Below are positions 18,209-26,258 of a stretch of 64,000 nucleotides of DNA, in pieces. Under the pieces are notes generated by a model. The model worked only from the letters and a program-made list of their open reading frames with translations. It searched no databases and was not told the origin of the DNA. Position 1 is the first letter of the stretch. The number at the start of each line of letters is the position of its first letter. The DNA lies in assembly GCF_020662265.1 (NCBI RefSeq), contig NZ_VEWM01000063.1:1-64000 (forward strand). Direction: 5' to 3'. The position numbers were made by a program, and so were the translations under genes. The DNA is from Psychrobacter sp. I-STPA6b. Its GTDB lineage: Bacteria > Pseudomonadota > Gammaproteobacteria > Pseudomonadales > Moraxellaceae.

Positions 18209-19207
18209 ATGCAAATCAAAACCTTAGCAGAAATCTTGGCTGAACAAGAGCAAGCTAAAGACCCACATTCTCAAAAAAGCGCTAATACAACGCCATCTAA
18301 AAAAAACAAAACCACAAATACAAAACAACATACTGACCAGCCAAAAAAGGCATGGCAACATAACCCAAAATCCACATTAAAAACAAAAGCAAAATCATCA
18401 AAAAAAGTAGGCTCTAAATCAAAGCTATCAGCCGTCACAACAAACACGAACCATCAATCCAGCCCAGTCTATCAACCACCTTCAGAGCAGACATTAAAAG
18501 AGATTCTCAGCAACCCATCTCACACCTCACACACACAGGAAAGTATAGCTCAAGACACTCAAGAGCCTCATATCACCCAAAAACCAAAAAAAAGTACAGA
18601 TACCCCTAACATTGATACTTTGCCAGAGGCACTACAAGCATACTTAAAAACCCCTGAGCAACGTCTTGCTGAAAAAGAGAAAATAAAGGCAGAAAGTCGC
18701 TTACGTTGGTTAGCCTTTTATTATCTCTCACGACGAGAACACTCAGCGGCAGAGCTAAAACAAAAACTGCTAGACAAAGACCAAGACCCTCAAAAAATTG
18801 ATGAATTATTACAAGAGTTTGCCGAAAAAGGTTATCAAAGTGATATGCGCACCGCATTGATGCTGATTCGTGAAGGTATTCGTAAGCGCAGAGGACGTAC
18901 TCGTATCAAACAAGACTTTTATCAACGTCAAGTCGCCATACCTTGCAATATTGATGAGCTGATTGATATGGCAAATGCAGAATCAGACGCATTTTGTGAC
19001 GTCGTCTCTGAAAATGAACTGGTAGAAGGCGTCGACTGGCTTAAACTAGCTGTTGAGGCACGCGTAAAAAAATATGGCGATGCTATTCCCAGCACAGCAA
19101 AAGATAAAGCAAAACAGCTTCGCTTCTTACAGTATCGAGGCTTTCAGACAGACATCTGCTTTGATGCCATCAAATATAACTTATCAACGTTAACAGAAAG
19201 ATTTTAA
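18209..19207 (+). CDS. recX: Regulatory protein RecX with long basic N-terminal extension
   Basis: RecX binds and caps RecA filaments. The RecX three-helix repeats occupy roughly residues 163-332 (RLRWLAFYYLSRREHSAAEL, then LLQEFAEKGYQSD, then QDFYQRQ). The first ~160 residues are a low-complexity Lys/Thr/Ser/Gln-rich tail, making the 332-aa protein about twice the usual ~150-170 aa. The tail starts with a short helix, MQIKTLAEILAEQEQ, and is strongly basic, so it may contact nucleic acid. It lies 112 bp behind recA with the hairpin between. Confidence 0.9.
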   Translation: MQIKTLAEILAEQEQAKDPHSQKSANTTPSKKNKTTNTKQHTDQPKKAWQHNPKSTLKTKAKSSKKVGSKSKLSAVTTNTNHQSSPVYQPPSEQTLKEILSNPSHTSHTQESIAQDTQEPHITQKPKKSTDTPNIDTLPEALQAYLKTPEQRLAEKEKIKAESRLRWLAFYYLSRREHSAAELKQKLLDKDQDPQKIDELLQEFAEKGYQSDMRTALMLIREGIRKRRGRTRIKQDFYQRQVAIPCNIDELIDMANAESDAFCDVVSENELVEGVDWLKLAVEARVKKYGDAIPSTAKDKAKQLRFLQYRGFQTDICFDAIKYNLSTLTERF

Positions 19208-19373
19208 AAAGTACAAATGTTTGCTATATTGCAATAAGCAGATATGCTAAATGACTATAGATAATATGGTCTTATCCAAAACTCTAACCCATCACTGACA
19301 ATAAAACGTCATTACTTAGAGTGATAAACTTAGAGCAATAAACATCAACAATAATCAAATTTGGAGCACCAGT

Positions 19374-20585
19374 ATGCAATCTTCATATCAAAAACAATAC
19401 CGCTTTTCATTTGCAAAGCTAAGCCACTTATCAAAACTCTCTGTATTGGCTACTTCTATTGCCATGGCATCTATGTTAACAGCCACCTCAGCTCAAGCTG
19501 TCACTGGACTTCGTGCTGGTGCTCCTATTACTGGTAACATCACCACAAGTAGTCCTCGTGATGAAAGTGACAACACCCCATATCAGCTATACTTATACCA
19601 AGGTGTTCCTGGAGAACGTGTACTATTTGAATTAAAATCAGATGACTTTGACCCATACCTAATTGTTGGTAGCGATGCAAAGAATGACCCGTACTGTGAT
19701 GACTGTAAAAGTGATGATGACGGTGGTGATGAGCTAAATAGCCGTCTATTCTATGTTATTCCAGAAGGTGGTAATGCCTATATCCGAGCTGGCATGATAG
19801 ATACAGAATATGGTCGTTATACTTTAGAAGCCAAACGTCTACCACCTGCCAGAACTAGTAGTCCTCAAAACCTAACAACACGCAGCAACCGCACAGCGCA
19901 ACTACAACAAAATAGCGCTACAGATGATGATGGAAAATATTATCAACTGTATAGAATATCAGGACAGCCTAATGCCTTTGTCAATGTCAAAATGACCTCT
20001 GATGATATTGACAGCTATCTAGAACTTGTTGATTCAGATTTAGACAGAATAGATTATGATGATGACTCTTTAGATGACTCAAATGCGCGCCTTAAAGTCC
20101 AACTAGATGCCAGAGGACAAGCACTGATTAAAGCAACCTCTTATGACCCATTGGAAACTGGTAGCTACACCATTAGCACGCAACCTCTCAATGCTGTCTT
20201 AGTCGTTAATCCAACCAAGACCATTCGTGTTGGCACTGCGACACAAGGTGAACTAAGAACCAATCAGCCATTATATGAAGGTGATTACTACTTTGATGCG
20301 TATCGTATCCAAGGTCAACCAGGACAGCGTGTACAAGTAAACTTAGACTCTAATGATTTTGATGCTTATCTACGCTGGGGCTATAATGCCAACGGTAAAT
20401 TTAACACCTCATTAGAAAATGATGATGTAAATGAAGACTCGGATGATTATGATGCTGAGGATAGCAACTCTCAACTAACAATCACTCTAGACCGTGATGG
20501 TAAAGGTGTATTAATGGTCACCACTTATGACCCTGAAGAATCTGGTAAATACCGTCTATCAGTTATTGAGTCAAAGCTTCCTTAA
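19374..20585 (+). CDS. Secreted protein with three PPC-like acidic repeats
   Basis: 403-aa exported protein; the signal peptide ends near residue 42 (SAQA). The mature part is three ~110-residue beta-sandwich repeats of the bacterial pre-peptidase C-terminal (PPC) type. Each starts with a YxLY or FDAYRI strand and GxPG(E/Q), continues with DDFDPYL, DDIDSYL or NDFDAYL, then a loop rich in Asp and Asn-Ser (DDDGGDELNSRL, DDDSLDDSNARL, DAEDSNSQL), and closes with a GxYxL strand. The Asp clusters suggest calcium binding. No catalytic domain is present. The first repeat has a CDDC motif. It is probably periplasmic or secreted; function unknown. Confidence 0.75.
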   Translation: MQSSYQKQYRFSFAKLSHLSKLSVLATSIAMASMLTATSAQAVTGLRAGAPITGNITTSSPRDESDNTPYQLYLYQGVPGERVLFELKSDDFDPYLIVGSDAKNDPYCDDCKSDDDGGDELNSRLFYVIPEGGNAYIRAGMIDTEYGRYTLEAKRLPPARTSSPQNLTTRSNRTAQLQQNSATDDDGKYYQLYRISGQPNAFVNVKMTSDDIDSYLELVDSDLDRIDYDDDSLDDSNARLKVQLDARGQALIKATSYDPLETGSYTISTQPLNAVLVVNPTKTIRVGTATQGELRTNQPLYEGDYYFDAYRIQGQPGQRVQVNLDSNDFDAYLRWGYNANGKFNTSLENDDVNEDSDDYDAEDSNSQLTITLDRDGKGVLMVTTYDPEESGKYRLSVIESKLP

Positions 20586-20617
20586 ATCATATTTAATATT
20601 ATTTAATGTTAAACTAA

Positions 20618-20740
20618 ATTGCTTTATATCAAATTGTATAAAGCAATACCAACCAAACAACAGCCATCATAACTGTATATCATTTATGATGGTAAAAAGC
20701 CTAATCCATACAAACAATGGATTGGGCTATTTTATTTTTA
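20618..20740 (+). terminator. Three consecutive hairpins, the last a terminator
   Basis: Hairpin 1: 11-bp stem ATTGCTTTATA / TATAAAGCAAT (20618-20647). Hairpin 2: CCATCATA / TATGATGG (20663-20692). Hairpin 3: AGCCTAATCCAT / ATGGATTGGGCT (20698-20728) with one G-U pair, followed by ATTTTATTTTTATTT. The third is a convincing Rho-independent terminator; the first two may protect the mRNA 3' end. Confidence 0.8.
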
Positions 20741-20781
20741 TTTATAAATTAACAACTATAGATTAGACCCTGTGAGCAATT

Positions 20782-21906
20782 ATGAAGCACACCACCAACG
20801 ATACCACACCATCCATAACCCCCAATCAATTGCCACAACCAACCACAGCAACCATCACCTCAGCACACTACAAACAAAGAGCCGCAGACTTTATTGTCAA
20901 TGAAATACTCACTATTGACTTTAGTGGTAATGGAGAACACCTCTGGCTTTTCATCGAAAAACAAGGAATGAATACGCTATTTGTTATTAATGCACTAGCC
21001 AAATGGGCAAATATACCTAGGCGTGATATTGGTTACTCTGGGCTTAAAGACCGTCATGCCATTACTCGTCAATGGTTTAGCCTCCGCCTGCCCACACAAA
21101 ACTTGCCCGATACCACCTTCTTTTTAGAAGATACAGAGCAACAAGAATATGCAAAAGTAATCGAAACACACTGGCATCATAAAAAGCTAAATCGAGGCAC
21201 ACATAAAGCCAATGAGTTTATCATCACATTAAGAGATGTAGCAGGTGACATGGATGCCATTGATGCTCAATTACAACAACTTGCAGACATGGGTATTCCC
21301 AACTATTTTGGTGAGCAACGCTTTGGACGTGATGGAGATAATATTCAACAAGCCTTAGAATGGCTAGAGAATGGAACGATTCATGGAAGAAAACCTCACC
21401 CTAAGAAAAGCCGTGATATGCAATCACTACTTTTATCATCGGCCCGTAGCCTAATTTTTAATGAAATTTTAGCTGCTCGTGTACAAAATAAGACATGGAA
21501 CACTGGTATGGACGGTGATGTGTTTAATCTTGATGGGACTGGCTCAGTCTTTGCCAGCGAAATGCTAGATGCAACCTTAACACAGCGATTAATAACAGGT
21601 GACATTCACCCAACAGGAGTAATGTGGGGAGTAAAAAATGACAAAATACAAGGTAGTGCAAAAGAGCTAGAAATCCAAACTGTCCAAAATAATGAACTGC
21701 TATCACGACTGGCAACCGCTATTGAAAAACAAGGTATCAAATCCAGTCGCCGTCCTCTTCGCCTCAGTATTCACAACTTAACATGGCACTGGATAACAGA
21801 GCAAACAGAAAATAAACCCAGCCTAAAATTGTACTTTTGTTTACCTACTGGCAGTTATGCCACCAGTGTTCTAAGCGCACTCATACAACCTGAAAAGTTA
21901 TCATAA
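20782..21906 (+). CDS. truD: tRNA pseudouridine(13) synthase
   Basis: 374-aa TruD-family enzyme that makes pseudouridine 13 in tRNA-Glu. Catalytic D90 lies in GYSGLKDRHAITRQWF, and the family block YFGEQRFGRDGDNI follows near residue 173. A ~25-residue Thr/Pro-rich N-terminal tail precedes the conserved YKQRAADFIVNE. It is monocistronic between terminators and convergent with the GGDEF gene. Confidence 0.95.
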   Translation: MKHTTNDTTPSITPNQLPQPTTATITSAHYKQRAADFIVNEILTIDFSGNGEHLWLFIEKQGMNTLFVINALAKWANIPRRDIGYSGLKDRHAITRQWFSLRLPTQNLPDTTFFLEDTEQQEYAKVIETHWHHKKLNRGTHKANEFIITLRDVAGDMDAIDAQLQQLADMGIPNYFGEQRFGRDGDNIQQALEWLENGTIHGRKPHPKKSRDMQSLLLSSARSLIFNEILAARVQNKTWNTGMDGDVFNLDGTGSVFASEMLDATLTQRLITGDIHPTGVMWGVKNDKIQGSAKELEIQTVQNNELLSRLATAIEKQGIKSSRRPLRLSIHNLTWHWITEQTENKPSLKLYFCLPTGSYATSVLSALIQPEKLS

Positions 21907-21926
21907 AATAAACAAGCAAAACTCTC

Positions 21927-21957
21927 CAATATGTGCCATATTTTATGGTACATATTG
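21927..21957. terminator. Hairpin between convergent truD and the GGDEF gene
   Basis: 13-bp stem CAATATGTGCCAT / ATGGTACATATTG (one G-U), 5-nt loop. It lacks a strong U-run on either side, so termination is plausible but not certain. Confidence 0.5.
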
Positions 21958-22014
21958 AGTCATTATCACCTACGATGACTCTACCACTTACAACAACCTT
22001 GTATAGCATCGTAT

Positions 22015-23376
22015 TTATGTCGCATCATGAGGCACAGTATCATAAAACCCAACTGCCTGTACTTGATTACGCCCTAAAGACTTTGCCTGATATAACGCCT
22101 TGTCTGCCTGCCCTACCAAGCGTTTAAGTATATCATCTACGGCACTGGTATTGCTGACTACCTCTGACTCTGATGCTTTCTGAGAGCTCACCATCACTTG
22201 ACAATGTTGCTGTGCTTTTTGTACATCCTGTATCTGTAGTGTAGAGACCCCAAAGCTGGCAGTCAAAGAAACCGTTGTATCCATATCAACAACTAGAGGC
22301 ATCTCTGCCAGTGCCTCACATAGCTCATTGGCAATGTCTACTGCCAATGACTGTGGGCAGTTAGGCAATACTAACAAAAACTCCTCGCCACCATATCGCC
22401 CAGCAGTACAAGAGCTTGGTAGTCGATTCATTAATAACATAGCAACTCGCTTCAACACCATATCACCAACCAAATGTCCATAATGATCATTAATCAGCTT
22501 AAAATGATCCAGATCCATCAAAATAATACTCAAATCCTCATGATTGGATTCATGGCAAATTTGGTGTTGCATACACTCATAAATACTAAATCGATTTTTT
22601 AAGTCGGTTAAATCATCATGCTCAGCTTTGTACTGAAAGCTGGCTTTGTTTGCATCGAATACTTCTAATAACTGCCTCATGACATAAATAATCAAAATTG
22701 CTTTGGGCAAAGCAAAATAAATATAACAAAGATACCAAAATAATTGTCCACGCTGAGGCATTAACTCAGGCAAACGAGCAACTGACAGCTCAGATGTCCA
22801 CCATACAATATCCTGAGTGCTTTTCTCTTCATATAATACTGTGAATAAAATCGTACGCTTTAACGATGGCAGTTCAACATGACAATAAGGCAAGCTAATA
22901 TATGCCATAATCAATACACATTGAATCAAAAATCCCCACCAGACAATACGACGATCTATTAGCATCATTGCCAAAATAGTGCCACCCATCAATGCCACAC
23001 CAGAGACTAAACTGCCCTGCCCTACCAACTTGATGACAATAGCCATATAAATACAGTAGGTAAAAAACAGAAGAAACTGATACAGATACACTGCCTGAGG
23101 GTCTTGCTTAATACTGGCAAATTTTTTGACAAAACCAACAAATATAAAAATAAATAGACTACAGCCTATCCATAAGCTCGGAATCAGACTAACATCCACA
23201 AAAGGAATAACGCTTGACTCAAATATCCATATGGCTAATAACCATAGCCAGTGCATGAGAATCTCAATCAGCACCAACATACCAAATAATGCAGCTTTAT
23301 CAGTTGGTTGCCAATCTAAAAAGATTTGTGACAAATAAGCTCGCACATCACGATACGTATCAATAATCATAGTCAT
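22015..23376 (-). CDS. Membrane-bound diguanylate cyclase (GGDEF)
   Basis: 453-aa protein. Residues ~28-235 contain six or so hydrophobic segments plus a ~45-residue external loop, forming a membrane sensory module that I cannot name. A GGDEF domain follows (about 248-440), with HDDLTDLKNR, MDLDHFKLINDHYGH and the active site GGEEF (329-333). All these elements are intact, so it should make cyclic di-GMP. The RxxD inhibitory site before GGEEF is absent, so product inhibition is not expected. A 30-residue insertion (VMVSSQKASESEV) sits before the last helix. It stands alone. Confidence 0.85.
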   Translation of the reverse strand: MTMIIDTYRDVRAYLSQIFLDWQPTDKAALFGMLVLIEILMHWLWLLAIWIFESSVIPFVDVSLIPSLWIGCSLFIFIFVGFVKKFASIKQDPQAVYLYQFLLFFTYCIYMAIVIKLVGQGSLVSGVALMGGTILAMMLIDRRIVWWGFLIQCVLIMAYISLPYCHVELPSLKRTILFTVLYEEKSTQDIVWWTSELSVARLPELMPQRGQLFWYLCYIYFALPKAILIIYVMRQLLEVFDANKASFQYKAEHDDLTDLKNRFSIYECMQHQICHESNHEDLSIILMDLDHFKLINDHYGHLVGDMVLKRVAMLLMNRLPSSCTAGRYGGEEFLLVLPNCPQSLAVDIANELCEALAEMPLVVDMDTTVSLTASFGVSTLQIQDVQKAQQHCQVMVSSQKASESEVVSNTSAVDDILKRLVGQADKALYQAKSLGRNQVQAVGFYDTVPHDAT

Positions 23377-23639
23377 AATAGCTTCATGCTAACAGTCACT
23401 TATCTTAGAAAAATTTAAATCTCATAACTAAGATAAATAAGTAAGAAGTGCGAACTTAAATCTTCATAACCCATAATGCTGGCGCTTACCTCAAACATCT
23501 TAAAAGATGATTAGTTTTAGCTTACACATTCAGGGTTTTAAAAATAATGAGAAAATACAATAATCTAAGTGTATATCAATAGATTATATGCTTATGCAAC
23601 ATATAAATAATGCAATATATGTGCCAATATTTACTTAAT

Positions 23640-24545
23640 TTACTTATTAAGCATATCTGCTATCACAAGACGTTGTTCTGGCTCAATTTTTGGCACATCA
23701 CCCAATTTACGCCACGGCATGGTTGCCCCATGAAAGTCACTGCCAATAGAAACCGCTAACCCATGCTCAGCAACACTACGGTCAACCATTCTTCGAGTGC
23801 TTATTGGCTCTTGGCTACTGGGCAACTCACAGGCATCACCGCCCAATGTCGCAAAATCAGCAATGAGTTTACGTACTCGTGTCGCTGAGAGTTGATAGCG
23901 CGTGGGGTGTGCCAACACAGCTTTACCACCACAACTATGAATCAGCTCAATGGTCTCTGCCATACTTAATGTCTCAATCGCAACATAAGCGGGCTTATTA
24001 TCTGCCAGATACTTATCAAACGCCTGTTGCATGGTTTTAACAATGCCTCTTTCATACAGTACTTTAGCAATATGCGCTCGTCCAACTGCTTGTGCATTGC
24101 CATCAGCTTTTAGCAATACTGCTTGCCAAAGCTCATCGACTGGCACGTCTGTTATCTGTGCTAACTTTTCAACAATGGCATGTCCTCTATTGGCTCGGCT
24201 ATCTTGAATATTTTGTAAGGTCTGGTTCATCTGCTCAAAATCATCAAAACCCAAACCCAATACATGAATGACTTTATCTTTTGCCTTATTTTTACCATAC
24301 CCCCCTGTCAGTGTATGCTGACAGCTAATTTCAACACCACTAATCAGTTGAATACCATATTTTTGAGCACTGCTTTGTGCTTGTGCCAACCCTGCTAATG
24401 TGTCATGGTCAGTTAGTGCAAAGACACGAATTTGTCTTTCACTAGCCAGCTTTAATAATTCTTCAGGACTATATGTTCCATCAGAACAGGTACTATGGCT
24501 ATGTAAATCTGTCTGTCTTTGGATTTCTGTTAAGTTTACTGTCAT
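23640..24545 (-). CDS. rnm: PHP-domain phosphoesterase (RNase AM / YciV type)
   Basis: 301-aa metal-dependent enzyme. The PHP signature HSHSTCSDGTYSPEEL (15-30) and ALTDHDTLAG supply the first metal ligands; AHPTRY and GSDFHG supply the later ones. The E. coli homologue (RNase AM/TrpH) is a 5'-3' exoribonuclease also acting on 3',5'-bisphosphates; transfer of this function is by homology. It is divergent from yciB, the same neighbourhood (YciV-YciB-YciI) as in enteric bacteria. Confidence 0.85.
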   Translation of the reverse strand: MTVNLTEIQRQTDLHSHSTCSDGTYSPEELLKLASERQIRVFALTDHDTLAGLAQAQSSAQKYGIQLISGVEISCQHTLTGGYGKNKAKDKVIHVLGLGFDDFEQMNQTLQNIQDSRANRGHAIVEKLAQITDVPVDELWQAVLLKADGNAQAVGRAHIAKVLYERGIVKTMQQAFDKYLADNKPAYVAIETLSMAETIELIHSCGGKAVLAHPTRYQLSATRVRKLIADFATLGGDACELPSSQEPISTRRMVDRSVAEHGLAVSIGSDFHGATMPWRKLGDVPKIEPEQRLVIADMLNK

Positions 24546-24705
24546 ATAAAATCATCGTTTTCAATTGTCTATAAAGAGTGTATTTTTATTTCTAAAATAA
24601 TGCAAATGAATCGCAGGCTGGCTATTCTGTCATGATATCTTTTTTTTATAGAGTGAGACGTGTAAACTACGCACTACATTTATCTATCTGGTCATTACTT
24701 TTATC

Positions 24706-25257
24706 ATGAAAGCCTTATTAGACTTTATTCCACTGATTGCGTTTTTTCTTGCTTCCAAACAATATGGCATTTTGGCAGGTGCGGGCGCTCTACTTATCGC
24801 CACGTTGGTGGTTTATGTCTTACATCTCATCAAGCAAAAAGGTAAACTGGACAAACAACAATGGGTCACCTTAATTTTGACCATTTTCTTTTGTGGTCTA
24901 ACCTTACTATTAAAAGATGATATTTTCTTAAAGTGGAAGTCTACGGTGATTAATGGTGTGTTTGCTGTGGCACTGGTTGGTAGTGTACTGATTAAGCGTC
25001 CATTATTACAACTTGCTATGAAGAGTATCTATACCCTTTCTGCTTCTGGCTGGAATAAGCTAACCCTAGTATGGGCAGTCTATTTTGTACTCATGGCATT
25101 TTTACAATATTACTTTGCCTTTTATACCTCAGAGCAAACGTGGATTAACTTTAAGACCTATGGTTGGATACCCTTTATGTTGGTATTTATGATTGGGCAG
25201 TTTGTCGCATTAAAAAATCATCTCAATCCAGATTTAGTAGAAAAAGGCAAAGAATAA
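24706..25257 (+). CDS. yciB: Intracellular septation protein A / YciB
   Basis: 183-aa inner-membrane protein with five hydrophobic helices. The start MKALLDFIPLIAFF and the region WNKLTLVWAVYFVLMAFLQ are characteristic of YciB/IspA. In E. coli YciB affects envelope integrity and division, interacting with elongation and divisome proteins. yciI follows after 107 bp. A TAGGGTCTGG motif lies at its stop codon. Confidence 0.92.
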   Translation: MKALLDFIPLIAFFLASKQYGILAGAGALLIATLVVYVLHLIKQKGKLDKQQWVTLILTIFFCGLTLLLKDDIFLKWKSTVINGVFAVALVGSVLIKRPLLQLAMKSIYTLSASGWNKLTLVWAVYFVLMAFLQYYFAFYTSEQTWINFKTYGWIPFMLVFMIGQFVALKNHLNPDLVEKGKE

Positions 25258-25364
25258 CTAGGGTCTGGTAAATTACTATTATGGCTCTCCAAGCTGACAA
25301 CACCCTAATGTTCAAATATTCAAATTCAATACACCTTAAATAAAAAATAGAAAGGAAAACCATC

Positions 25365-25679
25365 ATGTCACTATTTGTTATCATTGGACATGACGTTGCA
25401 GAATCAGCCGAACGCCGTCAGCAAACACGTCCTGCACATATTGCCCGTCTACAAGATTTGCAAGCACAAGGGCGTCTTATCATTGCTGGACCTACTCCCA
25501 TCACTCATGGACAACCTCAGATGTCAGGAAGTGTTGTAATTGCTGATTTTGATAATCTGGAATCAGCACAAGCATGGGTTAATGATGAGCCTTATTTACA
25601 AGCTGGGGTTTATAGTCATGTTGATGTCAAACCATTTATTCAAGCGTTGCCGACGCCTCAAGACAATACGGAATCTTAA
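25365..25679 (+). CDS. yciI: YciI family protein
   Basis: 104-aa ferredoxin-like-fold protein; FVIIGHD, RPAHIARL and GPTP, with a conserved His (PAHI) and Asp (VIADF) proposed to be an acid-base pair in this family. The physiological reaction is unknown. The ribosome-binding site is AGGAAA. It ends 6 bp before the next gene, so they are co-transcribed. Confidence 0.88.
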   Translation: MSLFVIIGHDVAESAERRQQTRPAHIARLQDLQAQGRLIIAGPTPITHGQPQMSGSVVIADFDNLESAQAWVNDEPYLQAGVYSHVDVKPFIQALPTPQDNTES

Positions 25680-25685
25680 TCTCTT

Positions 25686-26207
25686 ATGACTGCGTTTACT
25701 ACCCAACCTCATCTTACCAATCGTGCTTTTTTTCTAGCACAGCTATGCGGTGCTATAACCACTATTATTTTATTGTGTCTAAGTAGCACTGCAATGGCTG
25801 AGCCACAGGTGACCGTCAATCCAGTCAACCAGACTGACAATACGACCGTCATCACCCAAAATGTTGACCCACAAGTTGCACCTCGACCAAGCACACCATT
25901 TAATAATAACCAAGTTAATAACGCTAATGGTGATAATACCTCCAATAATCCAGCCAATGCTGATGAGCAAACACTTGCCAGCCAGTTACAGCCCAGTGCC
26001 AATGACTTATCAGAAGCTAACCAAAAATTACTGAGCCGTAATGCCCAGCTTCAAAGAGATGTCAACGATTTAGAAACGCAAGTTAATGTCTTGGTGAATG
26101 AGCGTAGTGGACAACTATTTTTATATGGTGCTATTACTGTTGTTACAGGTCTACTGGTGGGAATATTTATAGGTTGGCTGGTTTTTTCTCGTCGTGAGCG
26201 TTGGTAA
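25686..26207 (+). CDS. YgiM-like membrane-anchored coiled-coil protein lacking SH3
   Basis: 173-aa protein. The signal peptide (residues ~18-38, ending SSTAMA) is followed by an Asn/Thr-rich disordered segment (40-105), a short coiled coil (SEANQKLLSRNAQLQRDVNDLETQV) and a C-terminal membrane helix ending FSRRERW. The coiled coil plus terminal helix and RR-x-W tail match the C-terminal half of YgiM/TIGR04211 proteins, but the N-terminal bacterial SH3 domain is replaced by the Asn-rich linker. It is the third gene of the yciB-yciI operon. Confidence 0.6.
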   Translation: MTAFTTQPHLTNRAFFLAQLCGAITTIILLCLSSTAMAEPQVTVNPVNQTDNTTVITQNVDPQVAPRPSTPFNNNQVNNANGDNTSNNPANADEQTLASQLQPSANDLSEANQKLLSRNAQLQRDVNDLETQVNVLVNERSGQLFLYGAITVVTGLLVGIFIGWLVFSRRERW

Positions 26208-26258
26208 CTGCTAATTATTGATGTATCTATTGCCCTAAACATAAGAGATGCCTTCATT

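Noticed and set aside
25259..25313. Short MITE after yciB (TAGGGTCTGGTAA paired with GACAACACCCTAA)
   Set aside because: Only the outer six bases match as inverted repeat; too weak to call an element.
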